The notes beneath the pieces were generated by a model. The model made no database searches, was not told the DNA's origin, and saw only the letters and a program-made list of their open reading frames with translations. A stretch of DNA of 64,000 nt from Paenibacillus pinihumi DSM 23905 = JCM 16419 (GTDB lineage: Bacteria > Bacillota > Bacilli > Paenibacillales > Paenibacillaceae): the NCBI RefSeq assembly GCF_000422505.1, contig NZ_AULX01000006.1:310001-374000 (forward strand). Reading direction: 5' to 3'. Positions 55,305-64,000 of the stretch are shown piece by piece. Position 1 is the first letter of the stretch. The number at the start of each line of letters is the position of its first letter. Made by a program: the position numbers and the translations under genes.

Positions 55305-55448
55305 TTACAGAAAAAATCCGGTATCGGTAAAATCTTTGACTGCTTTGTAAATCAGATACGGAAGCATTACGATTCCGAAGACGCCGAATCCCATTCCAGT
55401 CAAAAAGGCTTTCCAGTTGCTCCAGGTTTCACTGATTTGTTTGGTCAT
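55305..55448 (-). CDS. 47-residue single-pass membrane protein
   Basis: ATG 55448 follows an excellent AAAGGAGG site (7-8 nt). The product begins MTKQISETWSNWKAFLTGMG and continues into one membrane helix (FGVFGIVMLPYLIYKA) and a charged end with KDFTDTGFFL. The frame is closed by TAA at 55305. I recognise no family; the ribosome site and helix make it very likely real. Possible roles include a small membrane regulator. Confidence 0.65.
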   Translation of the reverse strand: MTKQISETWSNWKAFLTGMGFGVFGIVMLPYLIYKAVKDFTDTGFFL

Positions 55449-55633
55449 GGCCTTTTCCTCCTTTCCCCAGTTGAAACTAAAATGTCAAGGCTTTTCAGGA
55501 CCCTTTAATGACAATATTATAAGAATTTTCTGACAATTAATCAAATGTTATTTATAGAAGAATATGAGGATATTTTATGATCTAGAAAAGTAAGTGCTTT
55601 AATTTGTTCAAAAATTGAAATCTTATAAAAAAA

Positions 55634-55673
55634 GAGCATGGGGAGGACGGAAATTTCCGTTCTGCCCATGCTC
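55634..55673 (-). terminator. Terminator of the SDR gene
   Basis: GAGCATGGG (55634 onward) pairs with CCCATGCTC (55665-55673), with inner ACGGAA/TTCCGT. The minus-strand transcript then has a run of seven or more T. Confidence 0.88.
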
Positions 55674-55708
55674 CATTTCTGCTTTAGAGCCTGTTTCCCA
55701 GTGCATGC

Positions 55709-56428
55709 TTATTGTGGATTGGTCGTCCAGATTCCTGCTGTTTTGATAAAGACGCGCTGCGGGAGCTTGAGCGCAGCCAGGATAAGGTCAGCCACATCCT
55801 CCGGCTGCATCATCCGGTCCTCGTCACCGATTTTCAGTCCGGCATTGACGGCCAACGGCGTATTTACTGTGCTTGGCGTCAGCGCGGTTACGCGGATGTT
55901 GAACTTGCGAACCTCCTGCATCAGTGACTCCGTCAGACCCATTACAGCAAACTTGGAGGCGCAATAGGCCGATCCCGTCGCAAAACCGCGTTCTCCTGCT
56001 GTTGAGGCAATATTGATGATGTCGCCGCTGTTCTGCCCCTGCATTACCGGGAGTACGGCACGGGTAACGTAGTAAGTTCCCATCAGATTTGTCTGAATAA
56101 TGCTCTCCCATTGTGCCGGGTCCATATCCAGCAGTGTGCCGAACTGGGCAACACCTGCATTATTAATTAGAATATCAATGGAGCCAAGCTCCCCTGCCAG
56201 CGTAGCGACAGCCTTGTCCACTTCTTCCTTGCGGGAAATATCCGCAGAGACGATATGTACCTTCACGCCGTAGTCTCTGGACAGCCCGGACTGGAGCGCC
56301 TCCAGATCGGCACTGCTTCTTGAGATCAGACCGAGATCAACGCCTTCACGTGCCAGCGCCTCGGCTGCGGACTTGCCGATCCCTTTGCCTGCCCCGGTAA
56401 TAATCGCGGTTTTATTTTTCAACTCCAT
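55709..56428 (-). CDS. Short-chain dehydrogenase/reductase (FabG-like)
   Basis: From ATG 56428 (GGAGGAGTG 7 nt upstream) the 239-residue SDR shows the cofactor motif TGAGKGIGKSAAEALA, the NNAG motif and the catalytic S-Y-K (INIASTAGERGFATGSAYCA, then SKFAVMGL). It reduces a ketone with NADPH, close to 3-oxoacyl-ACP reductases of the FabG/YoxD group. It stands alone and is not in a fatty-acid gene cluster, so a non-essential role is likely. Confidence 0.9.
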   Translation of the reverse strand: MELKNKTAIITGAGKGIGKSAAEALAREGVDLGLISRSSADLEALQSGLSRDYGVKVHIVSADISRKEEVDKAVATLAGELGSIDILINNAGVAQFGTLLDMDPAQWESIIQTNLMGTYYVTRAVLPVMQGQNSGDIINIASTAGERGFATGSAYCASKFAVMGLTESLMQEVRKFNIRVTALTPSTVNTPLAVNAGLKIGDEDRMMQPEDVADLILAALKLPQRVFIKTAGIWTTNPQ

Positions 56429-56567
56429 ATGTCTCACTCCTCCGGATTTGTTTATGTACGAATTGAATATCCTGCTCTCTTATTGTAAACGATCAGAAGC
56501 TCCGCTGCCAAATAAGCAGCTGTAACGAATTGAACCTTTATTGCATATCCCTCGGGTAAAATACAAA

Positions 56568-56594
56568 CAGAGGGCCGAAGTCATCGGCCCTCTG
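56568..56594 (-). terminator. Terminator of the DUF5107 gene
   Basis: CAGAGGGCCGA (56568-56578) and TCGGCCCTCTG (56584-56594) form a perfect 11-bp stem with a 5-nt loop. The minus-strand continuation is TTTGTATTTTA. It lies 11 bp below the stop at 56605. Confidence 0.88.
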
Positions 56595-56604
56595 CCCTCT
56601 TCTA

Positions 56605-59600
56605 TTATGCCATTTGCAGATGCAATTTCGCACCGAGATGGTTCGGCTCCAGCTCAAGCACGCCCTGCAGCTCTGCTGCCGCCTCCTGACTGCGGGAAAG
56701 ACCCAGCAATCCGAGCCCTCTCATGTACCGGCAGTGGATAATGTTCCTGCGGTTCAAATCCTCCTCGAATACGAGGAAATCCGGCAGTGATACGGCGAAG
56801 TAGTCGATTTTGACATCATCAAACAGATGCTTCTCCGCATAATCAATCAGCTTGTTGAAGCGGCGCTTCGCTTCCTTCTCATTGCCCAGCTTGAGCCAGG
56901 ACAGGCCCTGATAAAAGATCATATCCGGCGGCTGGTCATTATAGTACATCGCGCTTGCCGGCTCATCCAGCCCTTGTGACGCTACATGGTAGCACTCATC
57001 AGCCGCTTCCTGCTGCCCCAGTCCTTCGAGCGCATTGCCGAGGAAGTAGTAGATGTTGTTTTCCTGCGCACCGTCCAGTTTGCCTTCTCCAAGATGCTGC
57101 GGATAAACCAGCGACTTCTCCAGCGATTGTATAGCCTCCGCATGGTTGCCAGCCTGCAGGCTGCGCTTGCCAAGCTCAACATGCGCAAGCACATATTGTC
57201 CCGTTACCTTGCCTTCCCCGCCTTCCCATGGATGGAAATTGCGGGCGCTAAGCGCTTGAATAGCCTGTTCGTGCTGGCCGGTTGCATTCAACAGCGTGAC
57301 ATATTCCACGTACAGATCGTCGCGCTGCTCGACAAGCGCCTTGTGCTTCGTCAGCGTCTCCAGACGCTCGGCAGCCGGGCGGCCGATCTTCTTGTAGAGC
57401 TGGTCCAGCTCGAAGAATACTCTTGCATCCTGAGGCTCGCAAGCAAAGGCTTTCTCCAGTGATTGCAACGCCGCTTCCGGATTGCCCTGCTTGTTGAAAT
57501 AAGCCAGTGCCAAATTCCGGTGTACAGTCGCAAAATCATCTTTCAGGCTGCGGGATGTCTCCCACTGTGCGACAGCTTCGCCCGCACGCTTCTTGTCATA
57601 TAACAGATTGCCCAGATAATAACGGGCTCTGTAGTCCTCCGGCTCCGATGCAATCGCAGCATGGAGCACAATCAGATCGAACAGGCTGTTCGGGAAGCAG
57701 TAATCCGGCGCTGCCTCGCGGCCATTCTTGCGGCTTGCTGCCGCTGCCGCCGTATTCCCTTCCTGCTCATAAATGTAGGCCAGCGTATAATGCAGCATCG
57801 GGTAAGCTGCCCCGCTGCTCTCCCCTTCTGTGAGGATGCCGATTACCGCCTTCGCTTCCTCATTCAAGCCGCAGCCGGCATAATCGGAAGCAAGGCTCAT
57901 ATAATTATGCGCATCATTGCGCATGAGCTGCACAAGCTTCTCGCTGGCTTCCGCAGCCTCCGCCTGGCGTCCAAGCTGCTCCAGCGCCTGCGCCTGCTCA
58001 TATCCGGCTCCAAAGTCAGCGACATCCAGACGCAACGTCTCTTCCGCCCAGGCGAGTGCTTCTGCGGCTCTGCCCAGCTTGCGCAGGAGGGCTCCCTTCA
58101 AATGGCGTGCCTTATAGTTGCGGGAGTTGCGGATCAGCGAGCGCTCCACAAGCTCCAGCGCCTCAGCATAACTTCCCTTAATGCCGGCAATTTGCGCAAG
58201 GGTGAAATAACCGCTGTCCTGCCAGGCTGCGGACCAGACGGATTTGTACAGCGCAGTAAAGGCTTCCTCCAGCCGTCCCTGAAGCTTGAGCGACAGGCCG
58301 AGCTGATAATAGGCTTCGCTGTCGTACGGATTCGGATTGCGCCAGGTCAGTGAGCTGATCGCTCTACGGAAGTGCTTCTCGCTCTCTGTGAACAATCCGC
58401 GGCGCAGCAGCAGCGTGCCGTAAGCAACATTGATCCGGATATCATCCGGGTCACGCTTCAAGCCCTCCAGGTAGTACGATTCCGGCTCGAAAGTGGCATG
58501 GCGGTACTGTTCCAGATGCAGGCCGGCCAGGTAAAGCTGCTCGTTCGTCTTCAGCTTCTCCGGCGCGTCCAGCGGCTTCGCCGCATCCGGGACCTGTTCG
58601 ATCTCCGGCTGCTTCGGCTGATAGCCAATCAGGAGACGTCCTTGCGCATCGCGGACGGTCACCTTAAGGTTATGCGGTTGATCGCCCTCGTCCAGTGTCA
58701 CGACGGATTTGAAGGTCGTTGTCGGCGAGAGCGTCACCGTCTCAATCAGGTAACTGCGCTTGTTGCCTTTCAGCTCAATGACAGCACCTTCGAAGACAGA
58801 GGTCGCATACGCCTGGACAACCGCCTCGGATGCATTCTCATCCACCTCAAGGTTAACCGCAGCGTCAATGGACGCATTTTTTACGACCCCGATATTTTTA
58901 TAGGGCATGAAATATTGCTTGAAGGATTTCTCCTCATAAGGCTGCAGCCAGGTGAAATCCGGCTGGTTATCTGTGTAAACCCCGGTCATCAGCTCGATGT
59001 ACGGGCCATCCTCATCGGTAAGCTGGCGGTCCCAGGCCTGGCCGAATTCGCCATTGCCCCATGTCCACTGCTTCTTGCCCGGTGACACATGATGATTCGC
59101 CACGTGCAGCAAGCCTGCCTGTACGCCATGGTCATAGCCGCCGACAAAGTTGAAATCGGATTTGTAGGCCATATAGGAGGTCGGAACCGGGATATTTTTA
59201 TAGCGGGAAATATCGACACCCTCGGAATAGTCCATCTTGTAATAGGTGCCGGTTGCAATCGGGAAGCGGGATACGTCACGCTTGCCATGGTCGAACACAG
59301 CCGTTACGTCCGGCGGGAATACCGACTGGGTGTCGTCATTGACTGCCACCGCAGGATTCGCCCACCACAGGAATGTCTGCGGCTGCGGCGTCCGGTTGTA
59401 CATCTGCGCATGAATTTCCAGATAGGCCTTGCCCGGATGAAGCGTGAAGCCTGCTGTCACCTTTGTGCCGTACATACGGTCGATTTCGCTGACCCATACC
59501 GTAGCGCTGCCGTCCGCATTCTCGGTCGTCCGGTACTCTACCGGACCAAAAGTGTTTGGACGGTGGTGCTGCGGCCAGTTGAACTCGATGCCGCCCGAAA

Positions 59601-59943
59601 TCCATGGTCCTGCCAGCCCGACGAGCGCAGGCTTGATAACTTGGTTATAATAGACAAAATCATAATTATTCGTCTTGTCGACCGCACGATAAATCCGGCC
59701 TCCGATTTCCGGCATAATCTCGATGTATACATACTCATTCTCCAGCTTGACCATGCGGTAATTCTTAGGTGCCTTGTCGTCCTCAATCTTGTCAATAACA
59801 GGGTGCGGATAGACTCTTCCGGAGCTTCCCTGATAGACCCGTTTCTCCAGAAACATCGGGTTTTTGTCCGGTTTTCCGACACCATACGTCGGGATGGATA
59901 CATCCTCTTCCCATACACGGACTGCCTGAGCTGTTTTCAACAT
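56605..59943 (-). CDS. DUF5107 - TPR repeat protein
   Basis: The 1112-residue protein has an N-terminal part of about 430 residues with DUF5107-type, mutarotase-like features (EIMPEIGGRIYRAVDKTNNY, GGIEFNWPQHHRP, TFLWWANPAVAVNDDTQSVF, HHVSPGKKQWTWGNGEFGQA). Residues about 470-1110 hold many TPR units (for example AYYQLGLSLKLQGRLEEAF and VHRNLALAYFNKQGNPEAAL). The first part probably acts on or binds a carbohydrate; the second is a protein-binding scaffold. There is no signal peptide. A divergent AraC regulator lies 143 bp away and probably controls it. The precise function is unknown. Confidence 0.88.
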   Translation of the reverse strand: MLKTAQAVRVWEEDVSIPTYGVGKPDKNPMFLEKRVYQGSSGRVYPHPVIDKIEDDKAPKNYRMVKLENEYVYIEIMPEIGGRIYRAVDKTNNYDFVYYNQVIKPALVGLAGPWISGGIEFNWPQHHRPNTFGPVEYRTTENADGSATVWVSEIDRMYGTKVTAGFTLHPGKAYLEIHAQMYNRTPQPQTFLWWANPAVAVNDDTQSVFPPDVTAVFDHGKRDVSRFPIATGTYYKMDYSEGVDISRYKNIPVPTSYMAYKSDFNFVGGYDHGVQAGLLHVANHHVSPGKKQWTWGNGEFGQAWDRQLTDEDGPYIELMTGVYTDNQPDFTWLQPYEEKSFKQYFMPYKNIGVVKNASIDAAVNLEVDENASEAVVQAYATSVFEGAVIELKGNKRSYLIETVTLSPTTTFKSVVTLDEGDQPHNLKVTVRDAQGRLLIGYQPKQPEIEQVPDAAKPLDAPEKLKTNEQLYLAGLHLEQYRHATFEPESYYLEGLKRDPDDIRINVAYGTLLLRRGLFTESEKHFRRAISSLTWRNPNPYDSEAYYQLGLSLKLQGRLEEAFTALYKSVWSAAWQDSGYFTLAQIAGIKGSYAEALELVERSLIRNSRNYKARHLKGALLRKLGRAAEALAWAEETLRLDVADFGAGYEQAQALEQLGRQAEAAEASEKLVQLMRNDAHNYMSLASDYAGCGLNEEAKAVIGILTEGESSGAAYPMLHYTLAYIYEQEGNTAAAAASRKNGREAAPDYCFPNSLFDLIVLHAAIASEPEDYRARYYLGNLLYDKKRAGEAVAQWETSRSLKDDFATVHRNLALAYFNKQGNPEAALQSLEKAFACEPQDARVFFELDQLYKKIGRPAAERLETLTKHKALVEQRDDLYVEYVTLLNATGQHEQAIQALSARNFHPWEGGEGKVTGQYVLAHVELGKRSLQAGNHAEAIQSLEKSLVYPQHLGEGKLDGAQENNIYYFLGNALEGLGQQEAADECYHVASQGLDEPASAMYYNDQPPDMIFYQGLSWLKLGNEKEAKRRFNKLIDYAEKHLFDDVKIDYFAVSLPDFLVFEEDLNRRNIIHCRYMRGLGLLGLSRSQEAAAELQGVLELEPNHLGAKLHLQMA

Positions 59944-60086
59944 GGCGATGTGCCTCCCTCAATGCTTTTTTCGGTTGCTGATAGCTCTACTTTACCGCTG
60001 CAAGCCCGGGATGCCAATTGACGAAACACGCCTGATGATGGATTATATTCTTGTCTTGCCATCAAATTTGTGAGAGGGGCGAAATT

Positions 60087-60977
60087 GTGGAAACCATACA
60101 AAAGCAGGAGGGCTTCAAAGAGGAAAGACTGTTCGTGCTGCCTGACTATATGGCCAAGGAGTTGGAGGGACACCCGTTGACCCAATCTCTCTATGTCCAG
60201 GATATCGGCTGCTTCCCGCAGGCCAAATATCATTACAGGGAACGCAAGGAAGGTTGTGACACGCATATTTTTATTCTGTGTGCAGAAGGCGAAGGGTGGA
60301 TCGAGATTGATGGCCGCAAGCCTGTGCAGCTTGAAGCACAGCAGCTTTGTGTCATTCCGGCCGGGGAAGCTCACCGCTACGGAGCTTCAGAGCATAATCC
60401 ATGGAGCATCTACTGGTTTCATCTGCAGGGCAGCGATGCGCTGGAGATGATTCGCGCCTATGAGCTGGACAGCGGACCGCTGCAGCTGCCGGTCAGCACT
60501 TATACCCAGATGATCGAGCTGTTCGATCAGTGCTACGGACTTCTCGCAGGCAAAACCTATTCCGTGCTCACGCACATCCACGTATCGCAGATGATGCGAG
60601 CGCTCGTCAGCAGTGCCGGACTTGGAGCCCGGCATTCACCGAATGACCAGAAGAGGGAGCGCTATCTGGATGAGGCGATCCGCTTCATGACAGAACGTCT
60701 GGCGGATACAATTACACTGGCCGATCTGGCCAGCCATCTCGGCCTGTCCAAACCCTACCTGACCTATTTGTTCAACAAAGAAACCGGATTTCCGCCCATC
60801 GACTACTTTCTGCGCATGAAGATGCAGCGCGCTTCACAGCTTCTGGATTTGACCACCATGAACGTCAAGGAAATTGCTGCCGCTGTCGGGCTGTCCGATC
60901 CGTACTACTTCTCGCGGCTGTTCAAAAAAATTACCGGCAGTTCTCCTACCAGCTACCGCAGCATCCAAAAAGGATAG
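60087..60977 (+). CDS. AraC-family regulator
   Basis: From GTG 60087 (GAGAGGGG upstream) the 296-residue protein has an N-terminal cupin-like ligand-binding domain (HIFILCAEGEGWIEIDGRKP, LCVIPAGEAHRYGASEHNP) and two C-terminal helix-turn-helix motifs (LADLASHLGLSKPYLTYLFN, EIAAAVGLSDPYYFSRLFKK). The cupin of this group senses sugars. Its place, divergent from the DUF5107-TPR gene, points to that gene as target. Confidence 0.92.
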   Translation: METIQKQEGFKEERLFVLPDYMAKELEGHPLTQSLYVQDIGCFPQAKYHYRERKEGCDTHIFILCAEGEGWIEIDGRKPVQLEAQQLCVIPAGEAHRYGASEHNPWSIYWFHLQGSDALEMIRAYELDSGPLQLPVSTYTQMIELFDQCYGLLAGKTYSVLTHIHVSQMMRALVSSAGLGARHSPNDQKRERYLDEAIRFMTERLADTITLADLASHLGLSKPYLTYLFNKETGFPPIDYFLRMKMQRASQLLDLTTMNVKEIAAAVGLSDPYYFSRLFKKITGSSPTSYRSIQKG

Positions 60978-61020
60978 CACGCCGTACGGATACAACCTCT
61001 CTTGAACCCGATTGAAAAAA

Positions 61021-61053
61021 GCTGCCCTGATTCCAGCAAGAATCCGGGCAGCC
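61021..61053. terminator. Terminator between araC-type gene and DUF4261 gene
   Basis: GCTGCCCTGATT pairs with AATCCGGGCAGC around CCAGCAAG. On the minus strand a run of six T follows (61020-61015), fitting the end of the DUF4261 transcript. Confidence 0.75.
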
Positions 61054-61160
61054 CTTAACCATATGCCATTTAATACGAGTGTTTCAAATTAGCAGCCGGC
61101 CCACGTTGACGAGCCGGGATACAGCCTTGTCAATATACGGCTTCCGTACACAACAATCCC

Positions 61161-62153
61161 CTACTCCTGCTCACCAGCTTGCTGCCTCTCCTCATGATGC
61201 TGCCTGCCCGCATAATAGTCCGGACCAGGGTTCAGATCAAGCACCACCCGCTGAGGCGCTGCCAGCGCATACTGGTGCTCGCACAGCCATTTCTCATTTT
61301 CGGTCGGCCCCACCGTCTCCCCGTCCCCGATAATATCACCGTTATGGAACAGATAGTAGCCAATATCGCCGACGAAGGACGCCACATCGTTAGGCTCCAT
61401 ATCATAATAGTGGCATTGCACGTCCGGAACACCGAGCGCAGCAAGGCCCAGTGTGTCCATCAGCATTTCGCTGCGGCCAATCTCCGGCCGTTCTACATTA
61501 TAGAAGCGTACGCTCATTGCCCCATACAAAGCTTCCCCTTCTGCAATTGCCGCAAGACAGGCGTCCGGCTGTACCAGCTTGTCACTCGCCCTGAAATATA
61601 CAGCGTCACAGGGAGCTGTCTCCAGCACAGCTCGGAGCACCCCGTTAATCAGCTGGAGCCGTTGTTCATGGGGCAGCTGTGCGGCTAAGAAGTCATGCAG
61701 CAGCAGGGAATACCGGCACTGCTCCACAGTCTCTCCGGCTTCCTGCCAATGCCAGGCCTGCTGAATGGCCGTTGTATAGGCTTCAGGCTCAATCTTCTTA
61801 TCTGCCGGCATGATGCAGGTCTGGGCAGGAATTTCCCCGTCCTTCAGCTTCACCATATAGTTAAAGTGAAAGAACAGCCGCATTCCGGTCTGTGCGGATT
61901 CTTCTTCATTCGCCTTCCATACGGCAAGCCCTTCCTCCGGCTGTTCATCCTCCTGCTGAGGACGGTCTGTCTTCCCTGTATATTGGACAATTTTATCGTA
62001 TAGTACCGACTCGGAGAGCTCGGGCTTGTTTTTATACAGCAGCTCAATCATATAAATCCGGTTGAAGCCAAAGCGCGCATCTTCCTCCTCGAGCGAGGAC
62101 GCTTCGTCTGTCGTCAGCTGTTCATCATCAAGTTCATACTCTTTTTCTTTCAT
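61161..62153 (-). CDS. DUF4261-domain protein
   Basis: From ATG 62153 (GGAGG 8 nt upstream) the 330-residue acidic protein ends with PTENEKWLCEHQYALAAPQR and VVLDLNPGPDYYAGRQ, the C-terminal pattern of DUF4261. The middle includes APCDAVYFRASDKLVQPDAC and VASFVGDIGYYLFHNGDIIG. No catalytic motif is recognised. It is divergent from an HSP90-family gene and separated by 284 bp with inverted repeats; the two may share control. Confidence 0.75.
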   Translation of the reverse strand: MKEKEYELDDEQLTTDEASSLEEEDARFGFNRIYMIELLYKNKPELSESVLYDKIVQYTGKTDRPQQEDEQPEEGLAVWKANEEESAQTGMRLFFHFNYMVKLKDGEIPAQTCIMPADKKIEPEAYTTAIQQAWHWQEAGETVEQCRYSLLLHDFLAAQLPHEQRLQLINGVLRAVLETAPCDAVYFRASDKLVQPDACLAAIAEGEALYGAMSVRFYNVERPEIGRSEMLMDTLGLAALGVPDVQCHYYDMEPNDVASFVGDIGYYLFHNGDIIGDGETVGPTENEKWLCEHQYALAAPQRVVLDLNPGPDYYAGRQHHEERQQAGEQE

Positions 62154-62219
62154 CAAAGGTTCCTCCCATTCCGGAATTCCTGCTCCGGCCTTATGTATTT
62201 CACGATGTGGCTTGCAAAA

Positions 62220-62245
62220 ACCTGTCGTTTGCCCAAAAAACAGGT
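62220..62245. promoter_or_regulatory. Inverted repeat in the DUF4261 / HSP90 intergenic region
   Basis: ACCTGT (62220-62225) and ACAGGT (62240-62245) form an inverted repeat with a 14-bp centre, followed by a second pair, ATTTCG and CGAAAAT, at 62250-62262. They lie near the start of the DUF4261 gene and may be regulator sites. Confidence 0.35.
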
Positions 62246-62356
62246 CTTATTTCGTCGAAAATAGGTCGAATTTCACACTTTTTTTAACTGTCCGGAAGAA
62301 AGTCTATGCTTACAGAAGCATTTTGAACACAGTCCGGGGTGAAGCGGAACCTGACC

Positions 62357-62365
62357 TGTTATAAT
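62357..62365 (+). promoter_or_regulatory. Extended -10 promoter of the HSP90-family gene
   Basis: TGTTATAAT (62357-62365) has the TG extension and a perfect TATAAT, 73 bp before the ATG at 62438. No good -35 is present, as expected for an extended -10 promoter. Confidence 0.5.
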
Positions 62366-62437
62366 TATTGGATAAAGTATACAGCTATTCAAACGATGCC
62401 GGCGCTAGGAGCATTCAGCCCAAAGATAGGAGACGCT

Positions 62438-64000
62438 ATGTCAAAATCATTGAACTTTCAAGTGAATCTGCAAGGCATGATTGAATTGCTGTCCAACCAC
62501 TTATATACGAACCCGGGCGTGTTCATCCGGGAGCTGCTGCAAAATGGAATCGATGCCGTTACTGCGCGTAAAAAGCTTGGCAATGCCTTTGATCCGCGCG
62601 TATCGGTCGAACTGCACGGCTCGCGTACGCTGGCTGTGTATGATAACGGAATCGGACTGACGGAGGAGGAGATTCACCAGTTCCTTTCCCAGATCGGGCA
62701 TACATCCAAACGGAATAATCCGGACGGGCCCGATGATTATATCGGACAGTTCGGCGTAGGCTTGCTTGCCTGCTTTGTCGTCAGCAACGAGATTGTCGTC
62801 ATTACCCGTTCCGCCAAAGAAGGCAGCGTCACACTGGAATGGCGGGGCCGGCCTGACGGCACGTATTCGCTGCGGGAGCTGGAGCAGCAGGCACCTGTAG
62901 GAACGACAGTGTACCTGACCTGCAAGGAGAATTTTGAGGAGTATTTTGAGTTTAGCCAGATTGAGCAGCTGATGATCCAGTATGGCTCCTTCCTGCCTGT
63001 TCCTATCTATATTGACAACGGCAGATACGATTACCGGATCAATGAGAAGGTTGCCCCCTGGGATATGACAAGGAGCGAAGCGCTTGAATACGGACGCGCG
63101 CTGCTGAATACCTCCTGTCTGGATGTCATCGAGCTGCGCTCCACGATCGGCGAGGTTAAAGGAATTGCCTACATTTTGCCGTATGCAGTAAGTCTGCAGG
63201 CCGAACGCCAGCATCATGTCTATTTGAAAAATATGCTCATCGCGAACGGACCGAGCAATATATTGCCGCCTTGGGCCTTCTTTGTCACCTGTATTGTCAA
63301 TACGACTGCGCTGCGGCCGACGGCATCCAGGGAAGCTTTCTACGAGAATGATATGCTGCTGGCTGTACAGGACGAACTCGGAGCGTGCATCAAAAATCAT
63401 CTGATTCATCTTGCGGAACACAACCCGGAGTTGCTTCAGCGCATTGTCCGCGTCCACTATATGTCCCTCAAGGCGATGGCAGTCGAGGACAATGAGCTGT
63501 ACCGGTTGTTCATCCCTTATCTCTCCTTCGAGACATCACTTGGCATGATGGAAGCGCAAGAGATTATTGCAAGCGGCAAGCCAGTGCTGCTCACAACAAC
63601 TCTGGATGAATTCCGGCAAATCTCACGGGTTGCAAAAGCCCAGGAACTGCTGGTCGTCAACGGCGGCTATATGCATGACTTTGACCTGATTCGAAGCCTG
63701 GCCGTTACTTACCCGGGGGTTGCGGTGGAGGTTGTGGATTCCGTTGGTTTCTTCAAACGATTCCGGGAGCTGGAGAGAGAAGACATGCGGCAGGCTGCGC
63801 CTTTTCTGAGACAAGCTGACGAGACGCTGCGGAAGTTTCAATGCAGTACCGCCATACGCAGCTTTGAGCCGGCGGATATTCCGGTTATGTATACAACCAA
63901 TGAGGAAATTACATTTTTGCGTATGGCTGAGAGCAGCAGCCAGCAGGTAAACGAGATGTTTGCCGACATCGTCAATATCGTCCGAAATGAAATTTATGAG
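62438..64000 (+). CDS. HSP90-family protein (HtpG-like), partial at window end
   Basis: ATG 62438 follows AGATAGGAG and opens a frame that runs 521 codons to the window end with no stop. The GHKL ATPase motifs are present but divergent: FIRELLQNGIDAV (usually ELISNASDA), YDNGIGLTEEEI and YIGQFGVGLLACFVVSN (usually GQFGVGFYS). The middle domain continues with NTTALRPTASREAFYEN, where the arginine is in the place of the ATPase-assisting arginine. It is a variant of HSP90 rather than canonical HtpG and is probably about 600 residues long. Its neighbour is a divergent DUF4261 gene. Confidence 0.85.
   Translation, partial: MSKSLNFQVNLQGMIELLSNHLYTNPGVFIRELLQNGIDAVTARKKLGNAFDPRVSVELHGSRTLAVYDNGIGLTEEEIHQFLSQIGHTSKRNNPDGPDDYIGQFGVGLLACFVVSNEIVVITRSAKEGSVTLEWRGRPDGTYSLRELEQQAPVGTTVYLTCKENFEEYFEFSQIEQLMIQYGSFLPVPIYIDNGRYDYRINEKVAPWDMTRSEALEYGRALLNTSCLDVIELRSTIGEVKGIAYILPYAVSLQAERQHHVYLKNMLIANGPSNILPPWAFFVTCIVNTTALRPTASREAFYENDMLLAVQDELGACIKNHLIHLAEHNPELLQRIVRVHYMSLKAMAVEDNELYRLFIPYLSFETSLGMMEAQEIIASGKPVLLTTTLDEFRQISRVAKAQELLVVNGGYMHDFDLIRSLAVTYPGVAVEVVDSVGFFKRFRELEREDMRQAAPFLRQADETLRKFQCSTAIRSFEPADIPVMYTTNEEITFLRMAESSSQQVNEMFADIVNIVRNEIYE

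Overview
The window looks like a chromosomal segment of a Gram-positive, spore-former-type bacterium of the Paenibacillaceae (most like Paenibacillus). This is an inference from the gene content: YesM/YesN two-component regulators beside a sugar ABC importer, a YwmB-family protein, MetNIQ with a NIL-domain MetN, strong AGGAGG ribosome binding sites, GTG/TTG starts and mid-range GC. No rRNA, tRNA, phage or CRISPR array was found. One decayed IS3-type transposase is present.

Layout. 1-3.4 kb: a LacI-controlled sugar-type locus (ThuA-like protein, Gfo/Idh/MocA oxidoreductase, LacI regulator with twin palindromic operators) and a TM2 protein. 3.5-8 kb: housekeeping genes prfC, zwf and a ywmB-like gene. 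8-10 kb: two small proteins and a solitary type I-C cas5 with no other cas gene. 10.1-13.5 kb: a two-component system plus a BcrAB-like ABC transporter, probably for antimicrobial-peptide resistance. 13.6-20.7 kb: a stand-alone pyrH paralogue with possible leader peptides, a PTH2-type peptidyl-tRNA hydrolase, copper ATPase copA with a CsoR-like promoter, a GNAT enzyme, and a metY-msrC sulfur pair.

20.7-40.1 kb is the accessory core. It holds a five-gene operon (amidohydrolase, cupin, CocE/NonD hydrolase, FAD oxidase, NMT1-type binding protein) with a GlnR/TnrA-type box upstream, an HD-GYP protein and a chemoreceptor. It also holds an organosulfur set resembling Dsz: a DszA-like FMN monooxygenase, an aldo/keto reductase, and one long protein joining a DszB/SsuA-like binding-protein domain to a DszC/SfnB-like monooxygenase. 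metNIQ runs divergently from this set. A 39-bp promoter element is shared by metY and the aldo/keto reductase gene. A roughly 160-bp promoter-leader-terminator element occurs twice, once before metNIQ and once beside the transposase remnant.

40.2-47.5 kb: FNT channel plus L-lactate dehydrogenase under CRP/FNR-type boxes, a second chemoreceptor, a GNAT enzyme, an AT-rich orphan gene and a GH31 glucosidase. 47.5-54.8 kb: tandem repeats of about 100 bp, then an extracellular sugar-binding protein, two permeases and a YesN/YesM pair. 55-64 kb: a 47-residue membrane protein, an SDR, a 1112-residue DUF5107-TPR protein with a divergent AraC regulator, and a DUF4261 protein divergent from an HSP90-family chaperone that runs off the end.

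The strongest leads are the duplicated structured leader, the binding-protein/monooxygenase fusion in a Dsz-like sulfur locus, the orphan Cas5, and the nitrogen-boxed catabolic operon. Family assignments come from motifs recognised by eye; no database search was run.
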